Both the position numbers and the translations under genes were made by a program. Positions 1 through 7,691 of a stretch of 64,000 nt of DNA are shown piece after piece. The notes under the pieces were generated by a model. It worked only from the letters and a program-made list of their open reading frames with translations. It ran no database searches and was not told the DNA's origin. The stretch covers positions 248,001 through 312,000 of the forward strand of contig NZ_JBCMUN010000012.1 of the NCBI RefSeq assembly GCF_050467285.1, read 5' to 3'. Every line of letters begins with the position of its first letter. The first letter of the stretch is position 1. This DNA is from Paenibacillus_E oryzisoli_A (GTDB lineage: Bacteria; Bacillota; Bacilli; Paenibacillales; NBRC-103111).

Positions 1-210
1 TTATTTAAACTTTTAGATGAGCTAATTCCAAACATAAAAGACGAAGAGATGATAAGCAGGAAACTATCTGGATTCTTATTCCATATTTACGTTCAGTTAG
101 AAACGCAATTAGCTTATTCTAGAGATTCACAAGTTGAGCCAATACGACAGAAACTTGCAAATTTATTAAGTTATTTGCGTAAAGTATTTGGTGACGTAAG
201 AGAAAATTAA
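1..210 (+). CDS. C-terminal part of a hypothetical protein (cut by window edge)
   Basis: Frame 1 is open from the first base to a TAA at 208-210 and encodes 69 residues, a hydrophilic and mostly helical tail that ends in SYLRKVFGDVREN. The start lies outside the window. A strong terminator follows within 10 bases, which supports this being the real end of a gene. I do not recognise the family. Base composition is more AT-rich than most of the window. Confidence 0.6.
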   Translation, partial: LFKLLDELIPNIKDEEMISRKLSGFLFHIYVQLETQLAYSRDSQVEPIRQKLANLLSYLRKVFGDVREN

Positions 211-218
211 TTTATAGA

Positions 219-259
219 ACCACAAACGAGATTAACCTCTCGCTTGTGGTTTCTTTTTT
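219..259 (+). terminator. Rho-independent terminator of the partial gene
   Basis: A 12-base arm ACCACAAACGAG (219-230) pairs with CTCGCTTGTGGT (239-250) with one mismatch around an 8-base loop. It is followed at once by a T-rich tract (251-259). Confidence 0.9.
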
Positions 260-632
260 CTCTATCGCCTCGCCAACAGCGCAAACAACCGCCCTCTTGC
301 GCTTCCAGCCTCAAAGCGCAGGCCTGAATGATCAAAGTCTCGGTTGCCTCCCGGCAACCCCCGCGCCCTCACCGCGCTTTACAGCGGGGAACTCACTACG
401 GCACAGCTGGAGCAGAGCCGCCAGGTCTCGCGAAGAAATGCGGCCAAGTTGAAGAGCCATACCCAGATATGCATCCAAGCGGCCCGCGCGAAGGCTGGGA
501 AAAAGAGTTCAAGAAGAAGCAGGAGAAACCTATAGAAACTTTAATTTCGCATTGTGCCAGCAAAGGGAGAGAATAAATTTTTCATCGTTGAGTAATATAA
601 CGGGATGATTCCACAAAACAGAGGTGTCTGGT
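260..632. other. Gap with no supported gene
   Basis: Short overlapping open frames run through 328-576, but none has a convincing ribosome binding site or clear family. One frame contains PREGWEKEFKKK, which faintly recalls the C-terminal tail of some AbrB/MazE-type antitoxins. That is too little to call a gene; decayed coding DNA is possible. Confidence 0.4.
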
Positions 633-1520
633 GTGAGTTCTAATTCATATTGGTACTTGGGGCTTAGCTTCATCAGTATCATTTTGCAGGTCATTGTGTT
701 TTATAGAAAACGAAGCGTCCACACCTACATGCAATTCTTTATTGGAGTTGAACTCTTATATCTCGTCGAAGCCGTCATCTATATCTTTAACGGGAGCTAC
801 GAGTACCACCCAAAATTGCTTAGCAATCGTTATTACGACAGCCATCTCGGAGCTATAACATCTAACTTAATCTCGATACCGTCTTTTGCTCTGGTCCTTT
901 CGGTATTTCAATTAAGCTGGATTTGGATAGTTGCATTTATCGCACTGCTAGCAGGGATTGAGTGGCTTTTCATCGAGTTGCATATCTACACGCTTTATTG
1001 GTGGCGCATTGGGTACACTTCATTAGGTCTTCTCCTTTACTTCCCCTTGATAAAAAAAATGTATCCCTGGATGCTAAAAGCAAAGAAAGGGCTCTCACGA
1101 GCATTTTTGCTTTTTTTATGTTTGGGTCCTTTTTCCGGAACGGTTCAGTTCTTACCTTTCATGTTATTCAATAGCAGGGTTTACCGAACTGGTTGGTTTA
1201 GTGACCCTGCATATGACACAAGTGCTTTCGGTATCGTTTACTATCTATTCGTTGTACTCGTCATCACCTTGCTAGTTATGGACAGTTGGAGATACCAATG
1301 GATAAAATATGCCTGTCTGGAGATTATCCTCCTAATTATAACTATGCTCTTGAAACAAAGTGGAATCTTGATAAGTCAGATTTGGTGGGACGTTTATATA
1401 TATCTGATGTTTCCTCTGTTGATTCTTATGATTGGAGAGATTTTTGGCAAGCATTTGGCGAAGGGGGAATCTCCAGATGCTAGCACTGCCTCTGAAATAA
1501 ACAAAGCCGCGCCAACGTGA
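633..1520 (+). CDS. Multi-pass integral membrane protein of unknown function
   Basis: About 295 residues with seven or eight hydrophobic segments rich in Tyr and Trp, plus a short charged C-terminal tail. There is no signal peptide and no catalytic motif. The first GTG of the open frame (624) lies inside the Shine-Dalgarno sequence AGAGGTG (620-626). The GTG at 633, six bases downstream of it, is therefore the better start. The layout recalls uncharacterised Bacillota membrane proteins (CBO0543-like), but that is a weak impression. It stands alone, with a terminator overlapping its stop codon. Confidence 0.75.
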   Translation: MSSNSYWYLGLSFISIILQVIVFYRKRSVHTYMQFFIGVELLYLVEAVIYIFNGSYEYHPKLLSNRYYDSHLGAITSNLISIPSFALVLSVFQLSWIWIVAFIALLAGIEWLFIELHIYTLYWWRIGYTSLGLLLYFPLIKKMYPWMLKAKKGLSRAFLLFLCLGPFSGTVQFLPFMLFNSRVYRTGWFSDPAYDTSAFGIVYYLFVVLVITLLVMDSWRYQWIKYACLEIILLIITMLLKQSGILISQIWWDVYIYLMFPLLILMIGEIFGKHLAKGESPDASTASEINKAAPT

Positions 1521-1540
1521 CGCGGCTTTGTTTATTTTTT
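1501..1540 (+). terminator. Terminator overlapping the membrane-protein stop codon
   Basis: ACAAAGCCGCG (1501-1511) pairs with CGCGGCTTTGT (1521-1531) around a 9-base loop and runs into TTATTTTTT. The stop codon (1518-1520) lies in the loop. Confidence 0.9.
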
Positions 1541-1607
1541 GAAAAGTGGGAGAATTGAACAATGTTCTGACGACTTAACATGTAGAGAAGAATGATTTCT
1601 TTCGAAG

Positions 1608-2210
1608 TTAGTCCGTCCCATTTAGATCGACCTCAATAAAAGCCGCCAGCTCCGCAAGCCGCTCCTCTGTTAAAGGCGCCGAATTATCCCAGTAACAAAT
1701 ATGGGCGGGATCGAGCTCCCACTTGATCGTTCGGCGCGCAAGCGACGGGCGAAACTGCGCCCAGTTGTCCAGCTTCCACACATCCAGCGCCGAGCCTCTG
1801 GCTTGAATCCGTTCATAATAGGCCGCCTCGTCCGACAAATGCACAAAAAGTACGCGCACCTGCACACTTTCCGCGTCTGCCCCGATTCGCGCCAATTCGC
1901 GCGCCAGCCACAGCGAGTCTTCGGATTCCCGGGTAAACGGCCCGATCACCAGCGCATCCAAGCCAAGCTTCAGGTTCTCCAGCGCGGCGTCCATCGTGAT
2001 CCGGTAGCCGAGATCCCGGCAGTGTTTTTTATAAAAAGGGGAGTCCCGGTCGGTCGGGTCTTGCCCCGCAAGTGTCATAATGGCCTCGGCTGCAGGGCGC
2101 AGCAACGTATCCATGTCCAAAAAAGCCCCGCCATAGCGGCGCGCCCAAGCGGCTGCGAGGGTCGTTTTGCCTGCGCCCGCAGGCCCGATGAAAAATAGCA
2201 GCTTCCGCAT
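1608..2210 (-). CDS. P-loop NTPase, small-molecule kinase-like
   Basis: About 200 residues beginning MRKLLFFIGPAGAGKTT, a textbook Walker A (GxxGxGKT) directly at the N-terminus as in shikimate, gluconate or AAA_33-type kinases. A downstream VRVLFVHLSD strand followed by YYERIQARG resembles the lid region of such kinases. The open frame extends 14 residues further upstream, but the internal ATG follows a G-rich stretch that can serve as ribosome binding site and places the P-loop at the usual distance from the N-terminus. The substrate cannot be told from sequence. It is single and convergent with the membrane-protein gene. Confidence 0.8.
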   Translation of the reverse strand: MRKLLFFIGPAGAGKTTLAAAWARRYGGAFLDMDTLLRPAAEAIMTLAGQDPTDRDSPFYKKHCRDLGYRITMDAALENLKLGLDALVIGPFTRESEDSLWLARELARIGADAESVQVRVLFVHLSDEAAYYERIQARGSALDVWKLDNWAQFRPSLARRTIKWELDPAHICYWDNSAPLTEERLAELAAFIEVDLNGTD

Positions 2211-2296
2211 CCCAATCCCCCGGTTTCTACAAAATTTCTTCCATTGTACCATAAGAGCGGTTTCAATTTGGTTTTTCAGCCAATGTTCAGTTAATC

Positions 2297-2350
2297 TTAA
2301 GGTTTTATTAAGGTTTCCAGCATATTTGCTTCACAATTGTCATGTATAAT
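2297..2350 (+). promoter_or_regulatory. OmpR-type direct repeat and -10 box upstream of the serine hydrolase
   Basis: TTAAGG at 2297-2302 and again at 2308-2313 form a direct repeat with 11-bp pitch, the usual layout for OmpR-family response regulators. A TATAAT -10 box follows at 2345-2350 with no good -35, as expected for an activated promoter. A near-identical arrangement (TTAAGA-N5-TTAAGA) lies at 47798-47814. Confidence 0.55.
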
Positions 2351-2393
2351 TCATGCGACAAGTAAAAACTTAGCCGGAAAGGTCGATGAAGCG

Positions 2394-3518
2394 TTGACAC
2401 TAACAATAAAGCCAGCCAGCAGAAATGGGAACGGAACGGCACATCCATCTATCGACTGGCCAACGAACGGGTGGCCGTCATCAACGCCTGAGGCACAAGG
2501 CCTATTCTCAGCAACACTCGCTAAAACATTTGAAGTCTTCCACAACCAAGGCGTGCATAGTGTAGCGGTGATTCGGAACGGCGTGCTCGTCGCGGAGGCT
2601 TATCAGCCTCATGTTAGTGCGCATGCTGTGCAGGATATGAAGTCTGTCACCAAAAGCATCGTGTCCGCACTGTTCGGCATCGCGCTGGCGGAAGGCCATT
2701 TGAAAAGCCCGGAACAGCGGCTCGCATCCTTCTTCCCTCAACTGGAGCAGGACCCGCTCAAATCCAAAATTCGTTTGAAACACCTCCTGAACATGACCTC
2801 AGGACTTGACTGGGATAACGTGAATGAACAATCCTCCACCGAGATGATGCATTCGGACAATTGGGTAGACTATATTTTGAATCGGCCGGGGCTGCATGAG
2901 CCGGGGAACGTGTTTAACTACAGCAACGGGGATGCGCATTTGATCTCGGCTATTTTGCAGTTGGCGACCGGGGAGAGCATGTTGGACTATGCGAAAAAGC
3001 GGCTTTTTGAACCGCTTGGCATCACACAGGTCAGCTGGAATGACGATCCGCAAGGACGGACGATCGGTGCCTGGGCGCTCGCTTTGACGCTCGGGGACAT
3101 GGCGAAGCTGGGGTACTTATTTTTGAAAAATGGCCAGTGGGCCGGTCAGGCGATCATTCCCGAGGCCTGGATCCGCACCGCGGTGACGAAGCGGGTGTTT
3201 CTGAATTACAGCAACGGCACACAGGGCGGCTACGGGTACTATTGGTGGTCCAAGCCGTTGGCGCCGGGCCTAGTGAGAGGCAGCCGCAAGCCGATCGACG
3301 TGCATTATGCGTCGGGATCCGGCGGGCGCCGTATTTTCTACGTGCCGGAGCTGGAACTGGTCGTCGCGATGACGGCCAATTCCGCCGATGTAGATATGCC
3401 GGAAAACCTGCTGAACCACGTCGTGCAGGCTATCCGCGGCAACAAGCCGCTGTCGCCGAACAGCGAAGCGAGCGCGCAGCTTGAGCGTGCGATCCGTTTT
3501 TTTGAAGCAGGCGAGTAA
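2394..3518 (+). CDS. Serine hydrolase, beta-lactamase/penicillin-binding-protein class C fold
   Basis: The protein has the three signatures of the class C beta-lactamase/D-alanyl-D-alanine carboxypeptidase superfamily: SVTK (SxxK nucleophile and base, about residue 84), FNYSNGD (YxN, near 176), and a late HYASGSGG in the region of the third motif. No signal peptide is visible, so it is probably cytoplasmic, like many EstB-type esterases. The frame is open from a TTG at 2337, but the TATAAT at 2345-2350 would start transcription after that codon. The TTG at 2394, behind GGAAAGG (2376-2382), is therefore preferred; this is not certain. The substrate is unknown; control by an OmpR-family regulator is inferred from upstream direct repeats. 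Confidence 0.85.
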   Translation: MTLTIKPASRNGNGTAHPSIDWPTNGWPSSTPEAQGLFSATLAKTFEVFHNQGVHSVAVIRNGVLVAEAYQPHVSAHAVQDMKSVTKSIVSALFGIALAEGHLKSPEQRLASFFPQLEQDPLKSKIRLKHLLNMTSGLDWDNVNEQSSTEMMHSDNWVDYILNRPGLHEPGNVFNYSNGDAHLISAILQLATGESMLDYAKKRLFEPLGITQVSWNDDPQGRTIGAWALALTLGDMAKLGYLFLKNGQWAGQAIIPEAWIRTAVTKRVFLNYSNGTQGGYGYYWWSKPLAPGLVRGSRKPIDVHYASGSGGRRIFYVPELELVVAMTANSADVDMPENLLNHVVQAIRGNKPLSPNSEASAQLERAIRFFEAGE

Positions 3519-3528
3519 AAGCGTATGG

Positions 3529-3560
3529 AAGCCGCTCCCGAGTGGGGGAGCGGCTTTTTT
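3529..3560 (+). terminator. Terminator of the serine hydrolase gene
   Basis: AAGCCGCTCCC (3529-3539) pairs with GGGAGCGGCTT (3546-3556) and is followed by a T run to 3560. Confidence 0.92.
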
Positions 3561-3650
3561 GGCGTTGCCGCGGACCTAACTTGGCCCCGGGGGGATTTAC
3601 CTGCCGCTGCGGCTCGGAAATAGCGGAACCCGCGAGAACCCGAGCTCAAC

Positions 3651-3841
3651 AGAGGTGGTAAACCCCTCTTATTTCCGCGCAAATCAGCAAACCCGGCTAA
3701 ATAAGAGTGGTAAACCCCTCTTAACAAGCGCCGCGGGCCTGGAACAACGAGGATTCGCGGCCAATAGAGGTGGTTAGCCCCTCTTATTTCCATGCAAATC
3801 GGCAAAGCCGGCTAAATAAGAGTGGTGGACCCCTCTTAACG
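3651..3841. repeat. Four-dyad intergenic array, word family A (copy 1)
   Basis: Four copies of a 19-bp dyad word (AGAGG-N9-CCTCT, for example AGAGGTGGTAAACCCCTCT) are centred at 3660, 3712, 3775 and 3827, so spaced 52, 63 and 52 bp. Sequence between words 1-2 and 3-4 is also conserved (TTATTTCC...GGCTAAATAAGAG), so the array is a direct duplication of a word pair. It is non-coding and lies between the serine hydrolase terminator and the PPTase gene. Confidence 0.85.
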
Positions 3842-3883
3842 TGCGCCGCCAGCTGTGAAGTGGGGGGAGAGTGCGGTTCAAAC

Positions 3884-4076
3884 AAGCTACTTTCCTCGCC
3901 GAAGCTACTCCCCGAGCCAAGCAATCTACTTTCGCACCCTAGCAGCTCTCCCGCACCTAAGCAATCTACTTTCGCACCCAGCGACTCCCGCACCTAAGCA
4001 AACTACTTTCTCGCCCATGCCACTCCTCGCGCTAAACAAGCTACTTTCCACCCCAGACCCTCAAAAAACAAATTAC
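3884..4076. repeat. Degenerate tandem repeat of about 38 bp
   Basis: The block AAGCWAWCTACTTTC recurs with CTACT at 3887, 3926, 3966, 4003 and 4041, giving a 37-40 bp pitch, and a weaker trace at 4073. The DNA between blocks is also related (CTCCCGCACCTAAGC), so this is a decaying minisatellite rather than a spaced array. It adjoins array A and has no coding frame worth calling. Confidence 0.7.
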
Positions 4077-4167
4077 TCCTCCAGCATTCCCCGCGCCCCC
4101 CAGCAGGATTCCACGCCCTGGACACGAATTGGGATAGAGGTCAATCTATCCCAAGGAGGTGCTTCCC

Positions 4168-4860
4168 ATCGCGAAACTATGGATGTTACCGGTGGACACC
4201 GTGCCGGCCTATGCATCGGATGCAGGCTGGCAGTATCTCACCGAAGAGAAGCGCGCGAAGCTGCTGCGGTTTCACCGCGAGGAGGACCGGCAGCGCGGGC
4301 TGTGGGCGGAGCTGCTTCTACGCAGCAGCGTGTGCAGCGAGCTCGGCATCGCGAACCGCAGCATCGCGCTCGTCTCGAACGCCTACGGCAAGCCGCAGCT
4401 GGCGGAGGACGCCGGCTTTCACTTCAACGTGTCACACTCAGGCCGTTGGGTCGTCTGTCTGACAGACGAGCAGCCCGTCGGCGTCGACGTAGAAAAACAC
4501 GCGCCGTTCGATCCCCGGATCGCGCATTCGTTTTTCACCGCGGCGGAGGTGCGGTTCCTCGAGGAGCCGGCGCACCCGGAGGAGCGGCAGCAGCGTTTTT
4601 TTCAGCTGTGGACGGCCAAAGAAAGCTGCATCAAAGCAGTCGGCAAAGGCTTGTCGCTGCCGCTGCACAGTTTTTCCGTCGTACCTGCGATCTCCAACGA
4701 CGGTCTAGGTTTGGTCGACGTAGAAGGCGGCACTTGGCAGCTCCGCCAGCTAGCCCTCGATCCCGGCTACAGCTTCACGGTCTGCTGCAAGCCCCAAGCC
4801 GTCTGGTACGGCGCTGAACAGCTAACGGCCGAAACCATACTGGCAAAAATAAAGGCCTGA
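4168..4860 (+). CDS. sfp: Sfp-type 4'-phosphopantetheinyl transferase
   Basis: Moves the phosphopantetheine arm of CoA onto carrier-domain serines, here most likely those of DhbB and DhbF. FNVSHSGRWVVCL, PVGVDVEKH and FFQLWTAKESCIKAVGKGLSLPL match the conserved blocks of Sfp, including the Mg-binding D and E residues and the WxxKES motif. Length (about 230 residues) is normal. The start is odd. AAGGAGG at 4153-4159 overlaps the GTG at 4159 and sits exactly 8 nt before an ATC at 4168, which also gives the N-terminus expected from B. subtilis Sfp. The next ATG is 4183. It precedes the siderophore cluster and shares its strand; no Fur box is seen directly upstream. Confidence 0.92.
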   Translation: MAKLWMLPVDTVPAYASDAGWQYLTEEKRAKLLRFHREEDRQRGLWAELLLRSSVCSELGIANRSIALVSNAYGKPQLAEDAGFHFNVSHSGRWVVCLTDEQPVGVDVEKHAPFDPRIAHSFFTAAEVRFLEEPAHPEERQQRFFQLWTAKESCIKAVGKGLSLPLHSFSVVPAISNDGLGLVDVEGGTWQLRQLALDPGYSFTVCCKPQAVWYGAEQLTAETILAKIKA

Positions 4861-4866
4861 CAATCG

Positions 4867-4895
4867 TTGACAGGTCTTCTTTGTCTATGTTAAAT
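4867..4895 (+). promoter_or_regulatory. Sigma-A promoter of the btr-like gene
   Basis: TTGACA (4867-4872), a 17-bp spacer and TTAAAT (4890-4895). The Fur box starts 8 bp downstream of the -10, over the expected start of transcription. Confidence 0.75.
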
Positions 4896-4902
4896 TTTAA
4901 AT

Positions 4903-4917
4903 TGATAATGATTATCA
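4903..4917 (+). promoter_or_regulatory. Fur box 1 (btr)
   Basis: TGATAATGATTATCA is a perfect 7-1-7 inverted repeat of the Bacillus Fur consensus, placed just after the -10 of the btr promoter. Binding of Fe-Fur would block transcription when iron is plentiful. Confidence 0.93.
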
Positions 4918-4947
4918 TTTTCATGACAAAGAGGGAGGTTCACCACC

Positions 4948-6564
4948 TTGCCTGTGATTTTCACCGAGAAGCAAGAGGAGGCTTTCCTGAGCCTCGATCA
5001 TCTTTGGCTCAAATTCCGCACGGCGCGGGTGCTCCAGCAGGAGCATTTCAAGCCGCAGCTTTTATATGCGCATGGGCTCATCGTGGTTCGACAGGGCGAC
5101 GGGCACATGACACTCGATCTCAGTACGCACCGGCTGTATCCCGAGGCTGTGCGTTTTGTCTCACCCGGTCAAACGATCGGCTTTAGCGAGGAGCCGGGAA
5201 CGAAGTTGGAGGTGTATCTGATCACCTTCGATTTGCAGTGGGACGAAGATTCGGCGCAAAGCAGACGCACCCTTCCGCTGCAAGGCGAAGTCGGCATTAA
5301 AGTAGATAACGCCTTGCAGCAGCTATGCGATCACCTATGCAGCTGCAGCCGCAGCGAGATGGCCCTGGAGCGATTCCGGGGGCAGGCGCATTTTCAGGAA
5401 CTCATGTCCTGGATTTTCCACCACACCCGGCAGGAGGGCAAATACGATTCCCGTGCCGCGATGGACCGCACCCGCAGTTACATGGAGTCGCATTACAGCG
5501 AAAGCATCACGATCGAGCAACTCGCCCGCATGGCGGAGATTTCTCCGAAGTATTACGTCTCTCTTTTCAAAAAAACGTACGGCAAAACCGCGATCGACTA
5601 CTTGACCGAGGTCCGGGTGAATATGGCGAAGCAGCTCATGCTCCAGGAAAGCGTGCGCCTTAAGGACGTTGCTTATCAGGTTGGGTATAATGACGAGTTT
5701 TATTTTAGCCGGATGTTTAAAAAGGAAGTCGGCGTTTCCCCCACGGTGTATCTAAAAAACCGGAGGCAAAAAATCGTCGCCTACAGCGCGACGGTGCTCG
5801 GACAGCTCCTGGCGCTCAAAATCATGCCATACGCCGCGCCGCTTCATCCCAAATGGACGTCGTACTATTACACGAAGTATCGTCACGACATCCCGCTGCA
5901 CCTGAGCGGCTACCGCTTCAACGAAGACTGGGAAGCCAATGTGGACGTGCTGGAGCAGGCGCAGATGGATTGCATCATTTCGACCGACCAGCTGCAGCCC
6001 CTGGAAAAAGAGCGTCTGACGCAGCTCGCACCCGTTCACGTGGTGCCGTTATACGAGCATAATTGGCGGGATCAGCTGCTGTCGATCGCCGGGATCGTCG
6101 GCGCTTCCGACGAAGCGAGCGTGTGGTTGGATCGCTATAACCGCAAGCTGCAGCTGGTGCGCGAGCGACTACACGAGATACTTCAAGGCGAGACCGTGCT
6201 GATCGTCAGCCTGTTCAACGACCGTTTCTTTCTGTTCCCATCCATTGGGATGCGAGACGTATTCGCAGATTTGGTGCTGGAAGCGCCGGTTGGCGCAGCT
6301 ATGTACAGCAGCAATCAATGCATTTCGCTGGAGGAGCTGACCCAGCTTGACGCTGATCATATTTTACTGAACATCCGTCAAGAGTCTGTGACGCTCAATC
6401 ATTGGGAGCATTTGCGCGCGACCGAGGCGTGGCAGGACGTCAGGGCGGTGCGCAGGGGGCGTGTGTACCAGATTTCGTCGGACCCATGGAGGGAGTACTC
6501 GGCGAATGCGATCGAGCGGATGGTGCAAGAAGTCTATGAGCGGTTATGTGAAAATCGTACATGA
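4948..6564 (+). CDS. btr: Btr-like AraC-family activator with siderophore-binding domain
   Basis: The 538-residue protein has an N-terminal cupin-like sensor region, two AraC helix-turn-helix segments at roughly residues 170-275 (ITIEQLARMAEISPKYYVSLF and LKDVAYQVGYNDEFYFSRMFKKE), and a C-terminal periplasmic-binding-protein fold (about 275-538) of the FeuA type but without a signal peptide. This is the architecture of B. subtilis Btr, which binds bacillibactin in the cytoplasm and activates feuABC. The TTG start has GAGGGAGG 9 nt upstream. It is directly followed by the feuABC genes and is itself preceded by a perfect Fur box, so expression should be derepressed by iron starvation and the protein then switched on by the ligand. 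Confidence 0.9.
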   Translation: MPVIFTEKQEEAFLSLDHLWLKFRTARVLQQEHFKPQLLYAHGLIVVRQGDGHMTLDLSTHRLYPEAVRFVSPGQTIGFSEEPGTKLEVYLITFDLQWDEDSAQSRRTLPLQGEVGIKVDNALQQLCDHLCSCSRSEMALERFRGQAHFQELMSWIFHHTRQEGKYDSRAAMDRTRSYMESHYSESITIEQLARMAEISPKYYVSLFKKTYGKTAIDYLTEVRVNMAKQLMLQESVRLKDVAYQVGYNDEFYFSRMFKKEVGVSPTVYLKNRRQKIVAYSATVLGQLLALKIMPYAAPLHPKWTSYYYTKYRHDIPLHLSGYRFNEDWEANVDVLEQAQMDCIISTDQLQPLEKERLTQLAPVHVVPLYEHNWRDQLLSIAGIVGASDEASVWLDRYNRKLQLVRERLHEILQGETVLIVSLFNDRFFLFPSIGMRDVFADLVLEAPVGAAMYSSNQCISLEELTQLDADHILLNIRQESVTLNHWEHLRATEAWQDVRAVRRGRVYQISSDPWREYSANAIERMVQEVYERLCENRT

Positions 6565-6607
6565 TAAAATCCGACTATTGTCCATGTTATCTATGGGCAA
6601 GTTCTTT

Positions 6608-6632
6608 TATAATTCGATGAGAATGATTATCA
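6608..6632 (+). promoter_or_regulatory. feuA -10 and Fur box 2
   Basis: A TATAAT -10 (6608-6613) is followed by TGAGAATGATTATCA (6618-6632), one mismatch from a perfect 7-1-7 Fur site. No good -35 precedes it, which fits an activator-dependent promoter. TTGTCCATGTTA at 6578-6589 is matched at 11 of 12 positions by 4881-4892 in the btr promoter. Confidence 0.88.
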
Positions 6633-6664
6633 TTCGTAGCAGATAGAGAGGGGAAACAAATAAA

Positions 6665-7681
6665 ATGAAAAAACTAGTAACCATCGGTTTGTCGGCATTA
6701 GCCCTATTGGCTATGACGGCATGCGGCACCAAATTGGAAACAACATCGGGGACGGCAGCGCCGGAGAAAGCGGCAGCAACACCAGCAGCGGCAGCTACTG
6801 CAGCAGCGACGAAAGCGCCGGAAGCGACTGGACCGCGTACGATTAAATATGTAGGCAAAGATTACACGGTGCCTGCGAAAGTTGACAAAGTGGTTATTAC
6901 AGGTGCAGTTGAGTCGCTCGAAGACGCGCTGCTGCTTGACGTGAAGCCTGTCGGCGCTTTGACGGTAGGCGGTAAATTTCCTTCCGTGTTCGGGCCAATC
7001 ACAGATAAAGCAGAAGGCATCGGCGAGAAAACGCAGCCGAATATGGAAACCATTTTGAAATTGAAGCCTGACGTTATCCTGAGCTCCACGAAGTTCCCAG
7101 CAGAGACCAATGACAAGCTGACAAAAGTCGGTTTGACCATCCCCGTATCGCACATTGCGACAGATTGGGAGAACAACCTGCTGCTTCTGGGCGAGTTGAC
7201 AGGCAAACAAGCAAAGGCGAAAGAGGTTCTTGATAAATACAAGAAGGATGCCGCAGCGCTGAAAGAGAAGATCGGTCCCGTTCTGAAGGATAAGAAAGTG
7301 CTTGCGCTTCGCGTACGTTCTGGCTCCTTGTTTATCTACCCGCAAGACGTCTTCTTCAACCCGTCCTTGTATGCTGAACTGGGCGCGACAGTGCCGGAGG
7401 AAGTCAAAGCGGCGAAAGCGCAGGCAGGCATTTCACTTGAGAAGCTGTCCGAAATGAATCCGGATTACCTGTTCGTTGAGTTTGCTGAAGATGAAAACAA
7501 AGATACGCCGAAAGTGTTTGAAGATCTGAAAAACAACCCGATTTTCAAAAACATTAACGCGGTTAAGAATGGTCAATTGTACACGAATATCGTAGATCCA
7601 ATGCTGCAAGGCGGTACGGCTTACAGCAAAATCAAGTTCCTGGAAGCCCTGAGCGCTTCGAAAATCGTTCAAGCAAAGTGA
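6665..7681 (+). CDS. feuA: FeuA-like ferric-siderophore-binding lipoprotein
   Basis: Surface receptor for ferric bacillibactin or related catecholates. The signal peptide ends in a lipobox (LLAMTAC, Cys20), then an Ala/Thr/Pro-rich tether to about residue 55 and a class III binding-protein fold. VVITGAVESLEDALLLDVKPVGAL and MNPDYLFVEFAED are typical of the two lobes. Length (338) fits FeuA. The ATG has GAGAGGGG upstream. It is the first gene of feuABC, with a Fur box over the transcription start, and lies just downstream of the btr-like activator. Confidence 0.93.
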   Translation: MKKLVTIGLSALALLAMTACGTKLETTSGTAAPEKAAATPAAAATAAATKAPEATGPRTIKYVGKDYTVPAKVDKVVITGAVESLEDALLLDVKPVGALTVGGKFPSVFGPITDKAEGIGEKTQPNMETILKLKPDVILSSTKFPAETNDKLTKVGLTIPVSHIATDWENNLLLLGELTGKQAKAKEVLDKYKKDAAALKEKIGPVLKDKKVLALRVRSGSLFIYPQDVFFNPSLYAELGATVPEEVKAAKAQAGISLEKLSEMNPDYLFVEFAEDENKDTPKVFEDLKNNPIFKNINAVKNGQLYTNIVDPMLQGGTAYSKIKFLEALSASKIVQAK

Positions 7682-7691
7682 GTGTAGATCA

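Noticed and set aside
328..576. Possible small antitoxin-like gene
   Set aside because: Only a short PREGW-type motif resembles a known tail, there is no good ribosome binding site, and overlapping frames are equally plausible.
3884..4076. Possible CRISPR array (short repeats with 37-40 bp pitch)
   Set aside because: The intervening segments are similar to each other, the repeats are degenerate, and there are no cas genes.
3855..4817. A 320-codon plus-strand frame running from repeats into the PPTase gene
   Set aside because: It is out of frame with the PPTase, its start lies in repeat DNA and its sequence is low-complexity Arg/Ala-rich.
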